64,000 nt of DNA, from NCBI GenBank assembly GCA_031277855.1, contig JAITLO010000036.1, positions 1-64,000 of the forward strand, read 5' to 3'. Position 1 is the first letter of the stretch; each line of letters begins with the position of its first letter. Origin of the DNA: Acidovorax sp. Lineage in GTDB: Bacteria > Pseudomonadota > Gammaproteobacteria > Burkholderiales > Burkholderiaceae_C. Made by a program: the position numbers and the translations under genes. Below the pieces are notes generated by a model. The model was not told the origin of the DNA, ran no database searches, and saw only the letters and a program-made list of their open reading frames with translations. Below, in pieces: positions 34,426 through 42,113 of the stretch.

Positions 34426-34533
34426 GGTGGCAGGCAAAGAAAGGCTGGAGCCAGTCTAGTCAGCCAGTGCGGGGCGCTGCAATGGCCGTCCTGGTCAATG
34501 CCATTGGCCGGAATGTTCACCCGGTCTATGGCA

Positions 34534-34542
34534 TTGCCAATG
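34534..34542 (-). promoter_or_regulatory. CATTGGCAA element upstream of CaiB gene
   Basis: TTGCCAATG on the plus strand repeats the elements found at 30417 and 30520. A related CATTGGC lies at 34502-34508. Both are 75-120 bases before the CaiB start and are candidate regulator sites. Confidence 0.4.
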
Positions 34543-34550
34543 TGCTGCGC

Positions 34551-35846
34551 CTACATATGGTTGGGCAGCGCGGTCACGATGCCGGGGAAGATCCACAGAA
34601 TCGCCAGGGCCAACACCATCAGGCAGAAGTAGGGTGCACAGACTTTGGCGATGTAGGTGACCTGCTTGCCCGTCATGCCTTGCAGCACAAACAGGTTAAA
34701 GCCCACGGGTGGCGTGATCTGCGCGGTCTCCACGGTGATCACCAGGAAGATGCCGAACCACAGCGGATCGATGCCCGCCGCCTGGATGATGGGCAGCACC
34801 ACGCTCATGGTCAGCACGATGGTGGAGATGCCATCCAGAAAGCAGCCGATCAGAATGTAGAAGATGCCCAGCACGATGATCAGCATCACCGGAGACAGAT
34901 GCAGGCTGCCCACGAACTCGGCCAGTTGGCGCGGCAGGCCGATATAACCCATGGACAGGGTCATAAAGGCTGCGCCCGCCAGGATCAGGGCGATCATGCA
35001 GTACAGGCGGGTGGCGCCAAACAGCGCGTCCTTGAAGTTCTTCCAGGTCAGCGCACCTTGCAGGGCCGAGAGAATCAGCGAGCCCAGCACGCCGATGGCG
35101 GCGGCCTCCGTGGCCGTGGCGATGCCGGTGTAGATGCTGGCGATCACCGAGGCAATCAAGAGCACCACCGGAATCAGGTGGCGGGCCTCGTGCAGCTTTT
35201 GCATAAAGCTCATGGAGGCATCGGCCTTGGGGACTTTCTCGGGGTTCATCAAGGCCCAGACCATGATCCAGCCGCTGAACATCAAGGCCAGCATCAGCCC
35301 GGGCAGCACGCCGGCCATGAAGAGCTTGGAGATGGACAGCTCGGCCGAGACGCCATAGACGATGAGGATGATGGAGGGCGGGATCAGCAACCCCAGCGTG
35401 GCCGGGCCGCCCAGCGAGCCAATGACCTGTGCCTCGGGATAGCCGCGCTTGCGCAGCTCGGGGATGTTCATCTTGCCCACGGTGGCGCAGGTGGCGGCGG
35501 ACGAGCCGGAGACGGCAGCAAAAATGGTGCAGCCAATCACATTGGTGTGCAGCAGTCGCCCGGGCAGGGCGTTGACCCAGGGTGCCAGGCCACGGAACAT
35601 GCTTTCCGACAGATTGGTGCGGTAGAGGATTTCGCCCATCCACACAAACAGCGGCAAGGCGGTGAGCGTCCAGCTGCTGGCCGAGCCCCAGATGGTCATG
35701 GCCATGGCATCGCCCGCAGCGCGGGCGGTGAAAAACTCCATGCCAAACCAGGCCACGCCGGCCAGCGTGAGGCCTACCCAGACGCCGCCGCCCAACAGGG
35801 CTAGCAGCACCACGATCAAGGCAATGCTTGCGGTGATTTCATTCAT
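34551..35846 (-). CDS. dctM: TRAP transporter large membrane subunit (DctM)
   Basis: This 431-residue protein has about twelve hydrophobic segments and typical DctM stretches: GGPATLGLLIPPSIILIVYG and TVETAQITPPVGFNLFVLQG. It is the ion-coupled channel of a TRAP transporter for organic acids. The ATG at 35846 was chosen because AGGAGG lies nine bases before it; a second ATG at 35855 would touch that site. It overlaps the end of the dctQ gene by eight bases. Confidence 0.92.
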   Translation of the reverse strand: MNEITASIALIVVLLALLGGGVWVGLTLAGVAWFGMEFFTARAAGDAMAMTIWGSASSWTLTALPLFVWMGEILYRTNLSESMFRGLAPWVNALPGRLLHTNVIGCTIFAAVSGSSAATCATVGKMNIPELRKRGYPEAQVIGSLGGPATLGLLIPPSIILIVYGVSAELSISKLFMAGVLPGLMLALMFSGWIMVWALMNPEKVPKADASMSFMQKLHEARHLIPVVLLIASVIASIYTGIATATEAAAIGVLGSLILSALQGALTWKNFKDALFGATRLYCMIALILAGAAFMTLSMGYIGLPRQLAEFVGSLHLSPVMLIIVLGIFYILIGCFLDGISTIVLTMSVVLPIIQAAGIDPLWFGIFLVITVETAQITPPVGFNLFVLQGMTGKQVTYIAKVCAPYFCLMVLALAILWIFPGIVTALPNHM

Positions 35847-36345
35847 GGTGGGCATCCTCCTGCGATGCTTGCTTGCGTTGTCCCGTCAACTCCAGCACCA
35901 GCTCATCGCAAAAGGCGATGAAGAACACCACGGTGCCCAATGCCATGAAAACCTGGGGAATCCACATGGGGGTGGCGTCGATGCCCACCGATATATCGCC
36001 AATGTCCCAGGATTGCCACACCAGGTGGGTGGCGTAGAAGGCCAGGAAGCCCGAGAGCACGGTGGCAATCAGCAGGGCGGCCACTTCCATGGCCTTGCGC
36101 GCCTGGCCTTGGAGGGCGCCCAGCAGCAGGGTCACGCGGATGTGCTCGCCCTTTTTGAGCGTGCTGGCCAGGGCCATGAAGCCGGCGCCCGCCATGGCAT
36201 AGCCGGCGTAGGCATCGGTGCCGGGCGCACTGAAGCCAAAGAGGCGGCTGGCGATGGTGAGCAACACCATGAGCAGCACACCCACCATGGACAGGCCTGC
36301 CAGCCAGGCACTGGCGGCATACAGACCATCTAAAAACTTTCGCAT
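35839..36345 (-). CDS. dctQ: TRAP transporter small membrane subunit (DctQ)
   Basis: This 168-residue protein has four hydrophobic segments, a typical DctQ pattern with GEHIRVTLLLGAL after the second helix. It pairs with DctM in the inner membrane. The start MRKFLDG was chosen because the first helix follows at once; the ORF extends upstream over non-homologous codons. Its stop overlaps the dctM start, indicating coupled translation. Confidence 0.88.
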   Translation of the reverse strand: MRKFLDGLYAASAWLAGLSMVGVLLMVLLTIASRLFGFSAPGTDAYAGYAMAGAGFMALASTLKKGEHIRVTLLLGALQGQARKAMEVAALLIATVLSGFLAFYATHLVWQSWDIGDISVGIDATPMWIPQVFMALGTVVFFIAFCDELVLELTGQRKQASQEDAHHE

Positions 36346-36430
36346 AGCAGCGGTTCCCAAGTGGAATCGGCCGGGCATTGCACCGCAAGGCTTGGAGGTG
36401 GCCGTGCCGTGCAATGCCTGGGGCCTGGTA

Positions 36431-37414
36431 TTACCTGGCGGCCTTGTAGGCATCCAAAACGGCCTTGCCTTCTGCGCCGGCCTTCTCGGTCCATTCCTTG
36501 ACCACGGTTTCACCCAGCTTGGCCAGGTCTGCCTTCAGCTGGGGCGAGGGCAGCTCCACGCTCATGCCGCCTTGCTTGAGCGTGGCCTGGGACTTGGCAT
36601 CCACCTCGCGCGACTCTTTCCAGCCGCGCTCTTCGGCGGCGGCTGCGGCCTTGAGCAGCGCGTCCTGCTCGGGCTTGCTCAGCGCGGCAAAAGCCTTTTT
36701 GCTCACGGTGACGGCGTTCTTGGGGATCCAGGCCTGGACGTTGTAGTAGTACTTCAGGCTCTCGAACAGCTTGTTGTCGGCACCAGTGGCGCTGGAAGAG
36801 ATCAGGCCGTCGACCACGCCAGTGGCCAGGGCCTGGGACAGCTCGGCTTCCTGCACGGTCACCGGCTGGGCACCGATCAGCTCGCCGATGCGGGCCGTGG
36901 TGGGCGAGTACACGCGCCACTTCATGCCCTTGAGGTCGGCCACGGACTGCACGGGCTTTTTGGTATAGATGCCTTGCGGTGGCCAGGCCACGGCATACAG
37001 CAGCACCTGGCCCTGTTTGTCCAGTAGCTTTTGCAGCGCAGGCTTCTGGGCCTGGTAGAGCTTGAAGGCTTCTTCATAGCTGCTCACCAGAAAGGGCAGA
37101 CCATCGACACCAAAGATTTGCGATTCGTTCTGGAAGCTGACCAGGAAGAACTCGCCCATCTGCGCATTGCCTGTTTGCACGGCGCGCTTGATCTCGGGCA
37201 TCTTGAACAGCGAAGCGCCAAAGTGCGGCGTGATCTTGAGCTTGCCACCGGTGGCTGCATCCACATCCTTGACGAACAGCTCGTTGTTCTTGGAGTGGAA
37301 GTTGAATGCGGGGTAGGCCGTGGCGAAGTCCCACTTGGTCTGGGCTGCGGCAGCGCCGGCAAAGCCAATGCTGGCGATCAGGGCCGTGGTGGCGCAAAAA
37401 ATGCGTCGTTGCAT
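36431..37414 (-). CDS. dctP: TRAP transporter solute-binding protein (DctP)
   Basis: This 327-residue protein has a signal peptide of about 24 residues ending GAAAAQT. DctP motifs follow, including the binding-site region LKGMKWRVYSPTTARIGELI with the conserved arginine. The next stretch reads PVTVQEAELSQALATGVVDG. It binds an organic acid in the periplasm and delivers it to DctQM. A FadR-type operator lies 180 bases upstream, next to the GntR gene, so the transporter is probably repressed by that regulator. Confidence 0.9.
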   Translation of the reverse strand: MQRRIFCATTALIASIGFAGAAAAQTKWDFATAYPAFNFHSKNNELFVKDVDAATGGKLKITPHFGASLFKMPEIKRAVQTGNAQMGEFFLVSFQNESQIFGVDGLPFLVSSYEEAFKLYQAQKPALQKLLDKQGQVLLYAVAWPPQGIYTKKPVQSVADLKGMKWRVYSPTTARIGELIGAQPVTVQEAELSQALATGVVDGLISSSATGADNKLFESLKYYYNVQAWIPKNAVTVSKKAFAALSKPEQDALLKAAAAAEERGWKESREVDAKSQATLKQGGMSVELPSPQLKADLAKLGETVVKEWTEKAGAEGKAVLDAYKAAR

Positions 37415-37597
37415 GGTGATGTCTCCTTACAGGGATGGAGACAGGGCAATGCCAGCCCTGTCGTGGTATGACAAGGCCGTGGAGCCTCTCACCCGCCGAA
37501 ATTAGCACCGGCGATGGCAAAAAGGCATCAGGGATTTCAACAATAGATTGGTTTGGTAGGCTGCTAATTGTTATCTTGTTGGTTGGTTTTGTTTGAA

Positions 37598-37613
37598 TTG
37601 TTCAACCAAAAAT
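37598..37613. promoter_or_regulatory. FadR-type GntR operator upstream of dctPQM
   Basis: TTGTTCAACCA fits the FadR-subfamily consensus TNGTNNNACNA exactly. With its A-rich flank it matches the site at 38613-38628 at 15 of 16 bases. A longer inverted pair TTGGTTG (37579-37585)/CAACCAA (37603-37609) overlaps it. Confidence 0.65.
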
Positions 37614-37661
37614 GTGCAACGAAACAACCAGAAATAGGGACGGCGCTGGCAGCCGCCGTAT

Positions 37662-38336
37662 TCAGGCGCGCACACCTTGCTCGGCCAGGCGGCGGGCATA
37701 GGCTGCGAGGATGATGCGCTCCGAGTGCACCAGATAGTCGTGCAGGGAGTTGGAGGCCTCGGTCAGCTTGCCGGCCTCAAACAACGCCAGCAGCTTGGCG
37801 TTCATGTCCACATAGGGGGCGTGCAGAAACTCCGGGTCGCGCAGCAGGCCGAAGGCCAGGCGCAGCTCGGCCAGCAGGTGGGTGAACATGGTGTCCAGCC
37901 GCTCGCTGTCGGCCAGCGCAACGACGGCTTTGTGAAAAGCCATGTTTGCCGAGCCCACGGCAGGCCAGTCGCGCTCCTCGCGGCCACGCAATGCATCTTC
38001 CACGGCGGTGCGCATGGCGCTGCGCGCCGGGTGCATGGGGTAGGCCTGGGCCAGTGCCTGGCACTCGATCATGCGGCGCACACGGTAGATGTCCATGATG
38101 GACGCCATGCTGGGCGCCGCCACCGAGACGCCCTTGTTGGGTTCGTGCACCAGCAGCCCTTCTTTGGTCAGCAGCCGGAAGGCCTCGCGCAGCGTGTTGC
38201 GTGAGATGGCCAGGCTTTCGCTGAGTGCGGCCTCGGACAGCCGCTGGCCTGGCTCCCAGTCGCCTGCGATCAACTTGCTGCGCAGTTCTTCGGTCACGCG
38301 GTCGGCGAGGTTCTGGGTGTCGGTAGTGCGGCTCAT
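37662..38336 (-). CDS. GntR-family regulator with FCD domain
   Basis: This 224-residue protein has a winged HTH at about 10-75 (LSEAALSESLAISRNTLREA) and a complete FCD ligand domain at about 85-210. The FCD histidine/aspartate pattern is visible (NMAFHKAV, LVHSERII). FCD regulators bind carboxylic acids and usually repress. The gene lies between the TRAP operon, same strand, and the 5-oxoproline cluster, divergent. FadR-type operators sit on both sides, so it probably controls both. Confidence 0.87.
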   Translation of the reverse strand: MSRTTDTQNLADRVTEELRSKLIAGDWEPGQRLSEAALSESLAISRNTLREAFRLLTKEGLLVHEPNKGVSVAAPSMASIMDIYRVRRMIECQALAQAYPMHPARSAMRTAVEDALRGREERDWPAVGSANMAFHKAVVALADSERLDTMFTHLLAELRLAFGLLRDPEFLHAPYVDMNAKLLALFEAGKLTEASNSLHDYLVHSERIILAAYARRLAEQGVRA

Positions 38337-38795
38337 GGTGGTTCAGGGGTTGGAGGCGATGCAGTCATGCAGTGTAGCCAGAGCGCGCCTGCTGCAGTGC
38401 CCAATCCTGGCCCGCACACCGGCTACAGCCGCATGCTTTGCCCATGGAAAAGCGGATGCGTACGCCTGCTGCCCCGCCGCAGAGGCGGGGCCGGGGCTTC
38501 TTGCCTGGTGATGTGGCCCATGCGCTTTTCAGCGCGGTTCCTAGGGTTTGTACTGTATGTGTGACTCTTGTGTCATATAGAAAATTGAGTTTAGTAAGAC
38601 AAAATTTGTTTTTTGTTCAACAAAAAATAGCTGATCGATCAATCTGATCAGATTTTTTGTCTTCCGATTGATATGCGATGTGCATCGCATGCTGCGGTGA
38701 TGTGCCCTGTGGGCGCGTGCCGGCAAATGGGTTCTTCGCCACGCCTTGCTGCGTGGCGGAGGGCCCGGAATCCATGAGTAGGAAGAAATCACCAC
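38337..38795. other. 459-base AT-rich regulatory region with several hairpins
   Basis: This gene-free stretch separates the GntR gene from the 5-oxoproline cluster. It contains a FadR-type operator at 38609-38628 and palindromes at 38633-38640 and 38641-38654. Hairpins are ATGCGAT-GTGC-ATCGCAT (38673-38690), GCCC-TGT-GGGC (38704-38714) and CGCCACGC-CTTGCT-GCGTGGCG (38737-38758). The last ends 37 bases before the DUF969 start, so the operon transcript probably has a structured leader. Confidence 0.55.
38609..38628. promoter_or_regulatory. FadR-type GntR operator upstream of the 5-oxoproline cluster
   Basis: TTTTTTGTT-C-AACAAAAAA is a 19-base palindrome with core TTGTTCAACAA, a perfect fit to TNGTNNNACNA. 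It lies between the GntR gene and the cluster it diverges from. Confidence 0.68.
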
Positions 38796-39515
38796 ATGTT
38801 GGCTGACGTTAATCTCTGGCCCCTGATCGGGGTGGCCATCATCATTGCGGGCTTTGTGCTGCGCTTTAACCCCATGCTGGTCGTGATCGTCACGGCCATT
38901 GGCACGGCCATGGCGGCGGGCTTTCCGCTGGACAAGGTGCTGGCCACCATTGGCACCGGCTTTATCAAGACGCGCAATCTGCCCTTGATTATTTTGTTGC
39001 CTCTGGCCGTCATTGGTCTGCTGGAGCGCCACGGCCTGCGCCAGCACGCGCAAAGCTGGATCAGCTCCATCAAGTCGGCCACGGCCGGCCGCCTGCTGAT
39101 CGTCTACCTGGCAGCGCGCCAGCTCACGGCTGCCATCGGTTTGACCAGCCTGGGTGGACACCCCCAAATGGTGCGCCCGCTGCTGGCGCCCATGGCCGAA
39201 GGTGCCACCGAATCCCGCTACGGCAAGCTGCCCGCCAAGGTGCGCGACAAGCTGCGGGCCTATTCCGCCGCCACCGACAACGTGGGCCTGTTTTTTGGCG
39301 AGGACATCTTTGTGGCCTTTGGCGCCATCGTGCTGATGACCACCTTCTTGCGTGAGGCGGGTATCGAGGTCGAGCCCATCCACGTGGCGCTGTGGGGCAT
39401 TCCCACGGCCGTCTGCGCTTTTGCAATCCATGCCTGGCGCCTGCGCCGCCTGGACAAGACCCTGGCCCGCGAAATGGCCGCCCACCAAGCTGCCGCCGCT
39501 AGCCAGAAAGCCTGA
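38796..39515 (+). CDS. DUF969 membrane protein (putative 5-oxoproline transporter subunit)
   Basis: This 239-residue membrane protein has hydrophobic segments near 8-25, 28-48, 65-85, 105-120, 175-195 and 205-220. The pattern NVGLFFGEDIFVAFGAIVLM is characteristic of DUF969. DUF969 and DUF979 pairs recur next to pcp and pxpABC genes, which suggests together they carry 5-oxoproline; this is inferred from context, not shown biochemically to my knowledge. The next gene starts two bases after the stop. Confidence 0.8.
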   Translation: MLADVNLWPLIGVAIIIAGFVLRFNPMLVVIVTAIGTAMAAGFPLDKVLATIGTGFIKTRNLPLIILLPLAVIGLLERHGLRQHAQSWISSIKSATAGRLLIVYLAARQLTAAIGLTSLGGHPQMVRPLLAPMAEGATESRYGKLPAKVRDKLRAYSAATDNVGLFFGEDIFVAFGAIVLMTTFLREAGIEVEPIHVALWGIPTAVCAFAIHAWRLRRLDKTLAREMAAHQAAAASQKA

Positions 39516-39517
39516 TC

Positions 39518-40471
39518 ATGATTCTCTCTATCCAGCATCTTTACTATCTGGTGGGCTTTGTCCTGGCGGTCACGGCCGTCATGACGCTGCGCGACGCCAG
39601 CAACCCCAAGCGCTATAGCGCAGGCCTGTTCTGGGCCTTGTATGCCGCAGTCTTTCTGGTTGGTGAGCAACTGCCGCCCACCTGGGTGGGTGCCGGCGCT
39701 GTGCTCATGGCCGTGATTGCCGGTTTCGGCGGCGTGGCGGGCGGGCGTCTCGCTCCGCGCAGCGATGCCGAGTACCTGGCCAGCGCCAAGCGCCTGGGCA
39801 ACAAGCTGTTTGCCCCGGCCCTGGCCATTCCCCTGATCACCATGGCCGGCACGCTGTCTGCCAAACACCTGGTGATCGGCGGCACGCCGCTGCTGGACCC
39901 CAAGAATGCCACGCTGGTGAGCCTGGGCGTGGGCTGTGTGCTGTCGCTGGCGCTGGTGTGCTGGCTGACCCGTGAGACACCGGCCCAGGGCATGCGCGAA
40001 TCGCGCCGGCTGATTGATGCCCTGGGCTGGGCCCTGGTGTTGCCGCAGATGCTGGGCATGCTGGGCCTGGTGTTCTCGGACGCGGGCGTGGGCAAGGCCG
40101 TGGCCCATGTGACCACCACCTATATCAACATGGACATGCGCTTTGTGGCGGTGGCCGTGTATGTGATTGGCATGGCACTGTTCACCATCATCATGGGCAA
40201 TGGTTTTGCCGCTTTCCCGGTGATGACGGGGGGCGTGGGCGTGCCGGTGCTGGTGGGTGTCTACCACGGTGACCCCGCGGTGATGGCCGCTGTGGGCATG
40301 CTCTCGGGTTACTGCGGCACCTTGCTGACGCCCATGGCTGCCAACTTCAACCTGGTGCCCGCCGCCTTGCTGGAAATTGACAAAAATGCGGTGATACGCG
40401 CGCAAATGCCCACGGCCATTGCGCTCTTGATTGCCAACATATTCCTGCTGAACTTCCTGATGTTCCGCTGA
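39518..40471 (+). CDS. DUF979 membrane protein (putative 5-oxoproline transporter subunit)
   Basis: This 317-residue polytopic membrane protein has about nine hydrophobic segments. Its C-terminal half is strongly conserved-looking ([20 protein letters not shown] and [20 protein letters not shown]). It is the standard partner of DUF969, starting two bases after it, so both are probably made together as a transporter. The predicted substrate, 5-oxoproline or a relative, rests on the neighbours pcp and pxpA. Confidence 0.8.
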   Translation: MILSIQHLYYLVGFVLAVTAVMTLRDASNPKRYSAGLFWALYAAVFLVGEQLPPTWVGAGAVLMAVIAGFGGVAGGRLAPRSDAEYLASAKRLGNKLFAPALAIPLITMAGTLSAKHLVIGGTPLLDPKNATLVSLGVGCVLSLALVCWLTRETPAQGMRESRRLIDALGWALVLPQMLGMLGLVFSDAGVGKAVAHVTTTYINMDMRFVAVAVYVIGMALFTIIMGNGFAAFPVMTGGVGVPVLVGVYHGDPAVMAAVGMLSGYCGTLLTPMAANFNLVPAALLEIDKNAVIRAQMPTAIALLIANIFLLNFLMFR

Positions 40472-40482
40472 CGCTCCGAAAG

Positions 40483-41154
40483 ATGACCATGACAGCCCCA
40501 GAGCGCCCTCGCATTCTGCTCACCGGCTTCGAGCCGTTCGACAAAGACCCCATCAACCCCTCCTGGGAAGTGGCACGCGCGCTCGATGGTGCGGAGATTG
40601 CCGGTGGCTCCGTGCATGCCGTGCAACTGCCCTGTGTGTTCGGTGATGCCATGGCCGTGCTGGATGAGGCGCTGACACGTCTGCAGCCCACGCTGGTCAT
40701 CAGCCTGGGTCTGGCCAGTGGCCGCAGCGACATCACGCCCGAGCGCGTGGCCATCAATATCGATGACGCCCGCATTCCCGACAACGCAGGCAAGCAGCCG
40801 GTGGACGAGGCCGTGGTGGACAAGGCCCCGGCCGCCTATTTCTCCACACTGCCCATCAAGGCCATGGTGCGAAATTTGCGTGAAGCAGGCATTCCTGCAG
40901 CGGTGTCCAACACCGCAGGCACCTTTGTCTGCAACCATGTTTTCTATGCCTTGATGCACCGCCTCGCACGCCGGGCCGCTCCCGGCGTGCGCGGTGGTTT
41001 CATTCATATACCGGCCTTGCCGCAGCAGGCCGCGAAGATGCCGGGCATGGCCAGCATGGCGTTGGAAACCCAAGTCAAAGGCATGCGCGAAGCCATTCGC
41101 ACCGCCATGACCACCAAAGAAGACCTGCGTGAAAACGCCGGCCAATTGCATTGA
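40483..41154 (+). CDS. pcp: pyroglutamyl-peptidase I (pyrrolidone-carboxylate peptidase)
   Basis: This 223-residue C15 cysteine peptidase has the expected triad: Glu in TPERVAINI, Cys in [14 protein letters not shown] and His in [10 protein letters not shown]. The N-terminal [19 protein letters not shown] is diagnostic. It removes N-terminal pyroglutamate from peptides, releasing the 5-oxoproline that the downstream pxp genes would open to glutamate. A start at 40489 is also possible. A gene-end repeat begins within eight bases of the stop codon. Confidence 0.92.
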   Translation: MTMTAPERPRILLTGFEPFDKDPINPSWEVARALDGAEIAGGSVHAVQLPCVFGDAMAVLDEALTRLQPTLVISLGLASGRSDITPERVAINIDDARIPDNAGKQPVDEAVVDKAPAAYFSTLPIKAMVRNLREAGIPAAVSNTAGTFVCNHVFYALMHRLARRAAPGVRGGFIHIPALPQQAAKMPGMASMALETQVKGMREAIRTAMTTKEDLRENAGQLH

Positions 41155-41157
41155 AAT

Positions 41158-41300
41158 AAAGCACCCCCTGAGCCGCTGCGCGTCTTCCCCCCTCTCTCGC
41201 TACGCGGGAGGGGGACGGCACCAGCGCCAGGCAGGGGCACAAGGCGGCCCTCGCACGGTGCCCTGTGTGGAGCCGGGCAGTGGCCCGATGCGAGGGGCCG
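41158..41300 (+). repeat. gene-end repeat, copy 2 (downstream of pcp)
   Basis: It starts with CCCCCTGAGCCGCTGCGCGT eight bases after the pcp stop, continues through a CCCTCTCT/GGGAGGGG foldback and ends in a CAGCGCCAGGCAGGGG stretch. It is homologous to 18045-18145 and has the same orientation relative to the upstream gene. It fills most of the 188 bases between pcp and pxpA. Confidence 0.7.
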
Positions 41301-41342
41301 GAGATGCGGCAATGATGAGCACAAAGTGCTTGGAGTGACACG

Positions 41343-42113
41343 ATGAAAATGGATTTGAACAGCGATTTGGGCGAGAGCTTTGGCGCCTGGACCATGGGTG
41401 ACGATGCCGCCATGCTGGACATTGTCAGCAGTGCCAATGTGGCCTGCGGCTTTCATGCCGGCGATGCGGCCGGCATCCTGGCCACGCTCAAGGCCGCCAA
41501 GGCGCGCGGCGTGGTGGTGGGCGCCCATGTGGCCTACCGCGACCTGGCCGGCTTTGGCCGCCGCAATATGGACGTGGCAAGCGCCGACCTGGTGGCTGAT
41601 GTGATCTACCAGATCGGCGCCCTGCAAGGTCTGGCCCAGGCTGCAGGCACCACGGTGCAGTACGTCAAGCCCCATGGCGCGCTCTACAACACCATTGCCC
41701 AGGACAAGCGCCAGGCCACGGATGTGATCCAGGCGATCAAAGTCCTTAACCCCAGTCTGGTGCTGATGGCTCTGGCCGGCTCACCACTGATTGGCTGGGC
41801 GCGCGAGGCCGGCCTTACGGTGATGGCCGAGGCCTTTGCCGACCGGGCCTATATGCCCGATGGCGCCCTGGTCTCGCGCCGCGAGCCCGGCGCCGTGCTG
41901 CATGACCCCGCGCACATTGCCGAGCGCATGCTGCAGCTGGTGCGGCATGGCACGGTGCAGGCCGTGGACGGCAGCCAGGTGCGCATAGCGGCCGATTCGA
42001 TTTGCGTGCACGGCGACAGCCCCGGCGCCGTGGCCATGGCCCGCGTGCTGCGCCAGCGCTTTGAAGCCGAGGGCGTGCGCATTGCTTCTTTTGTGAACGC
42101 GCCAGCCAAATGA
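41343..42113 (+). CDS. pxpA: 5-oxoprolinase subunit A (LamB/YcsF family)
   Basis: This 256-residue protein has the YcsF signature start [13 protein letters not shown], followed by [13 protein letters not shown] and [10 protein letters not shown]. PxpA is the polysaccharide-deacetylase-like subunit of the three-part bacterial ATP-dependent 5-oxoprolinase, which opens 5-oxoproline to glutamate. A GGAG site precedes the ATG at 41343. Its stop overlaps the start of the pxpB-pxpC fusion (ATGA), so they are translationally coupled. Confidence 0.93.
   Translation: MKMDLNSDLGESFGAWTMGDDAAMLDIVSSANVACGFHAGDAAGILATLKAAKARGVVVGAHVAYRDLAGFGRRNMDVASADLVADVIYQIGALQGLAQAAGTTVQYVKPHGALYNTIAQDKRQATDVIQAIKVLNPSLVLMALAGSPLIGWAREAGLTVMAEAFADRAYMPDGALVSRREPGAVLHDPAHIAERMLQLVRHGTVQAVDGSQVRIAADSICVHGDSPGAVAMARVLRQRFEAEGVRIASFVNAPAK

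Noticed and set aside
38337-38795. Known riboswitch class in the DUF969 leader
   Set aside because: Hairpins are present, but no consensus core of a known class could be recognised by eye, so only a structured leader is reported.
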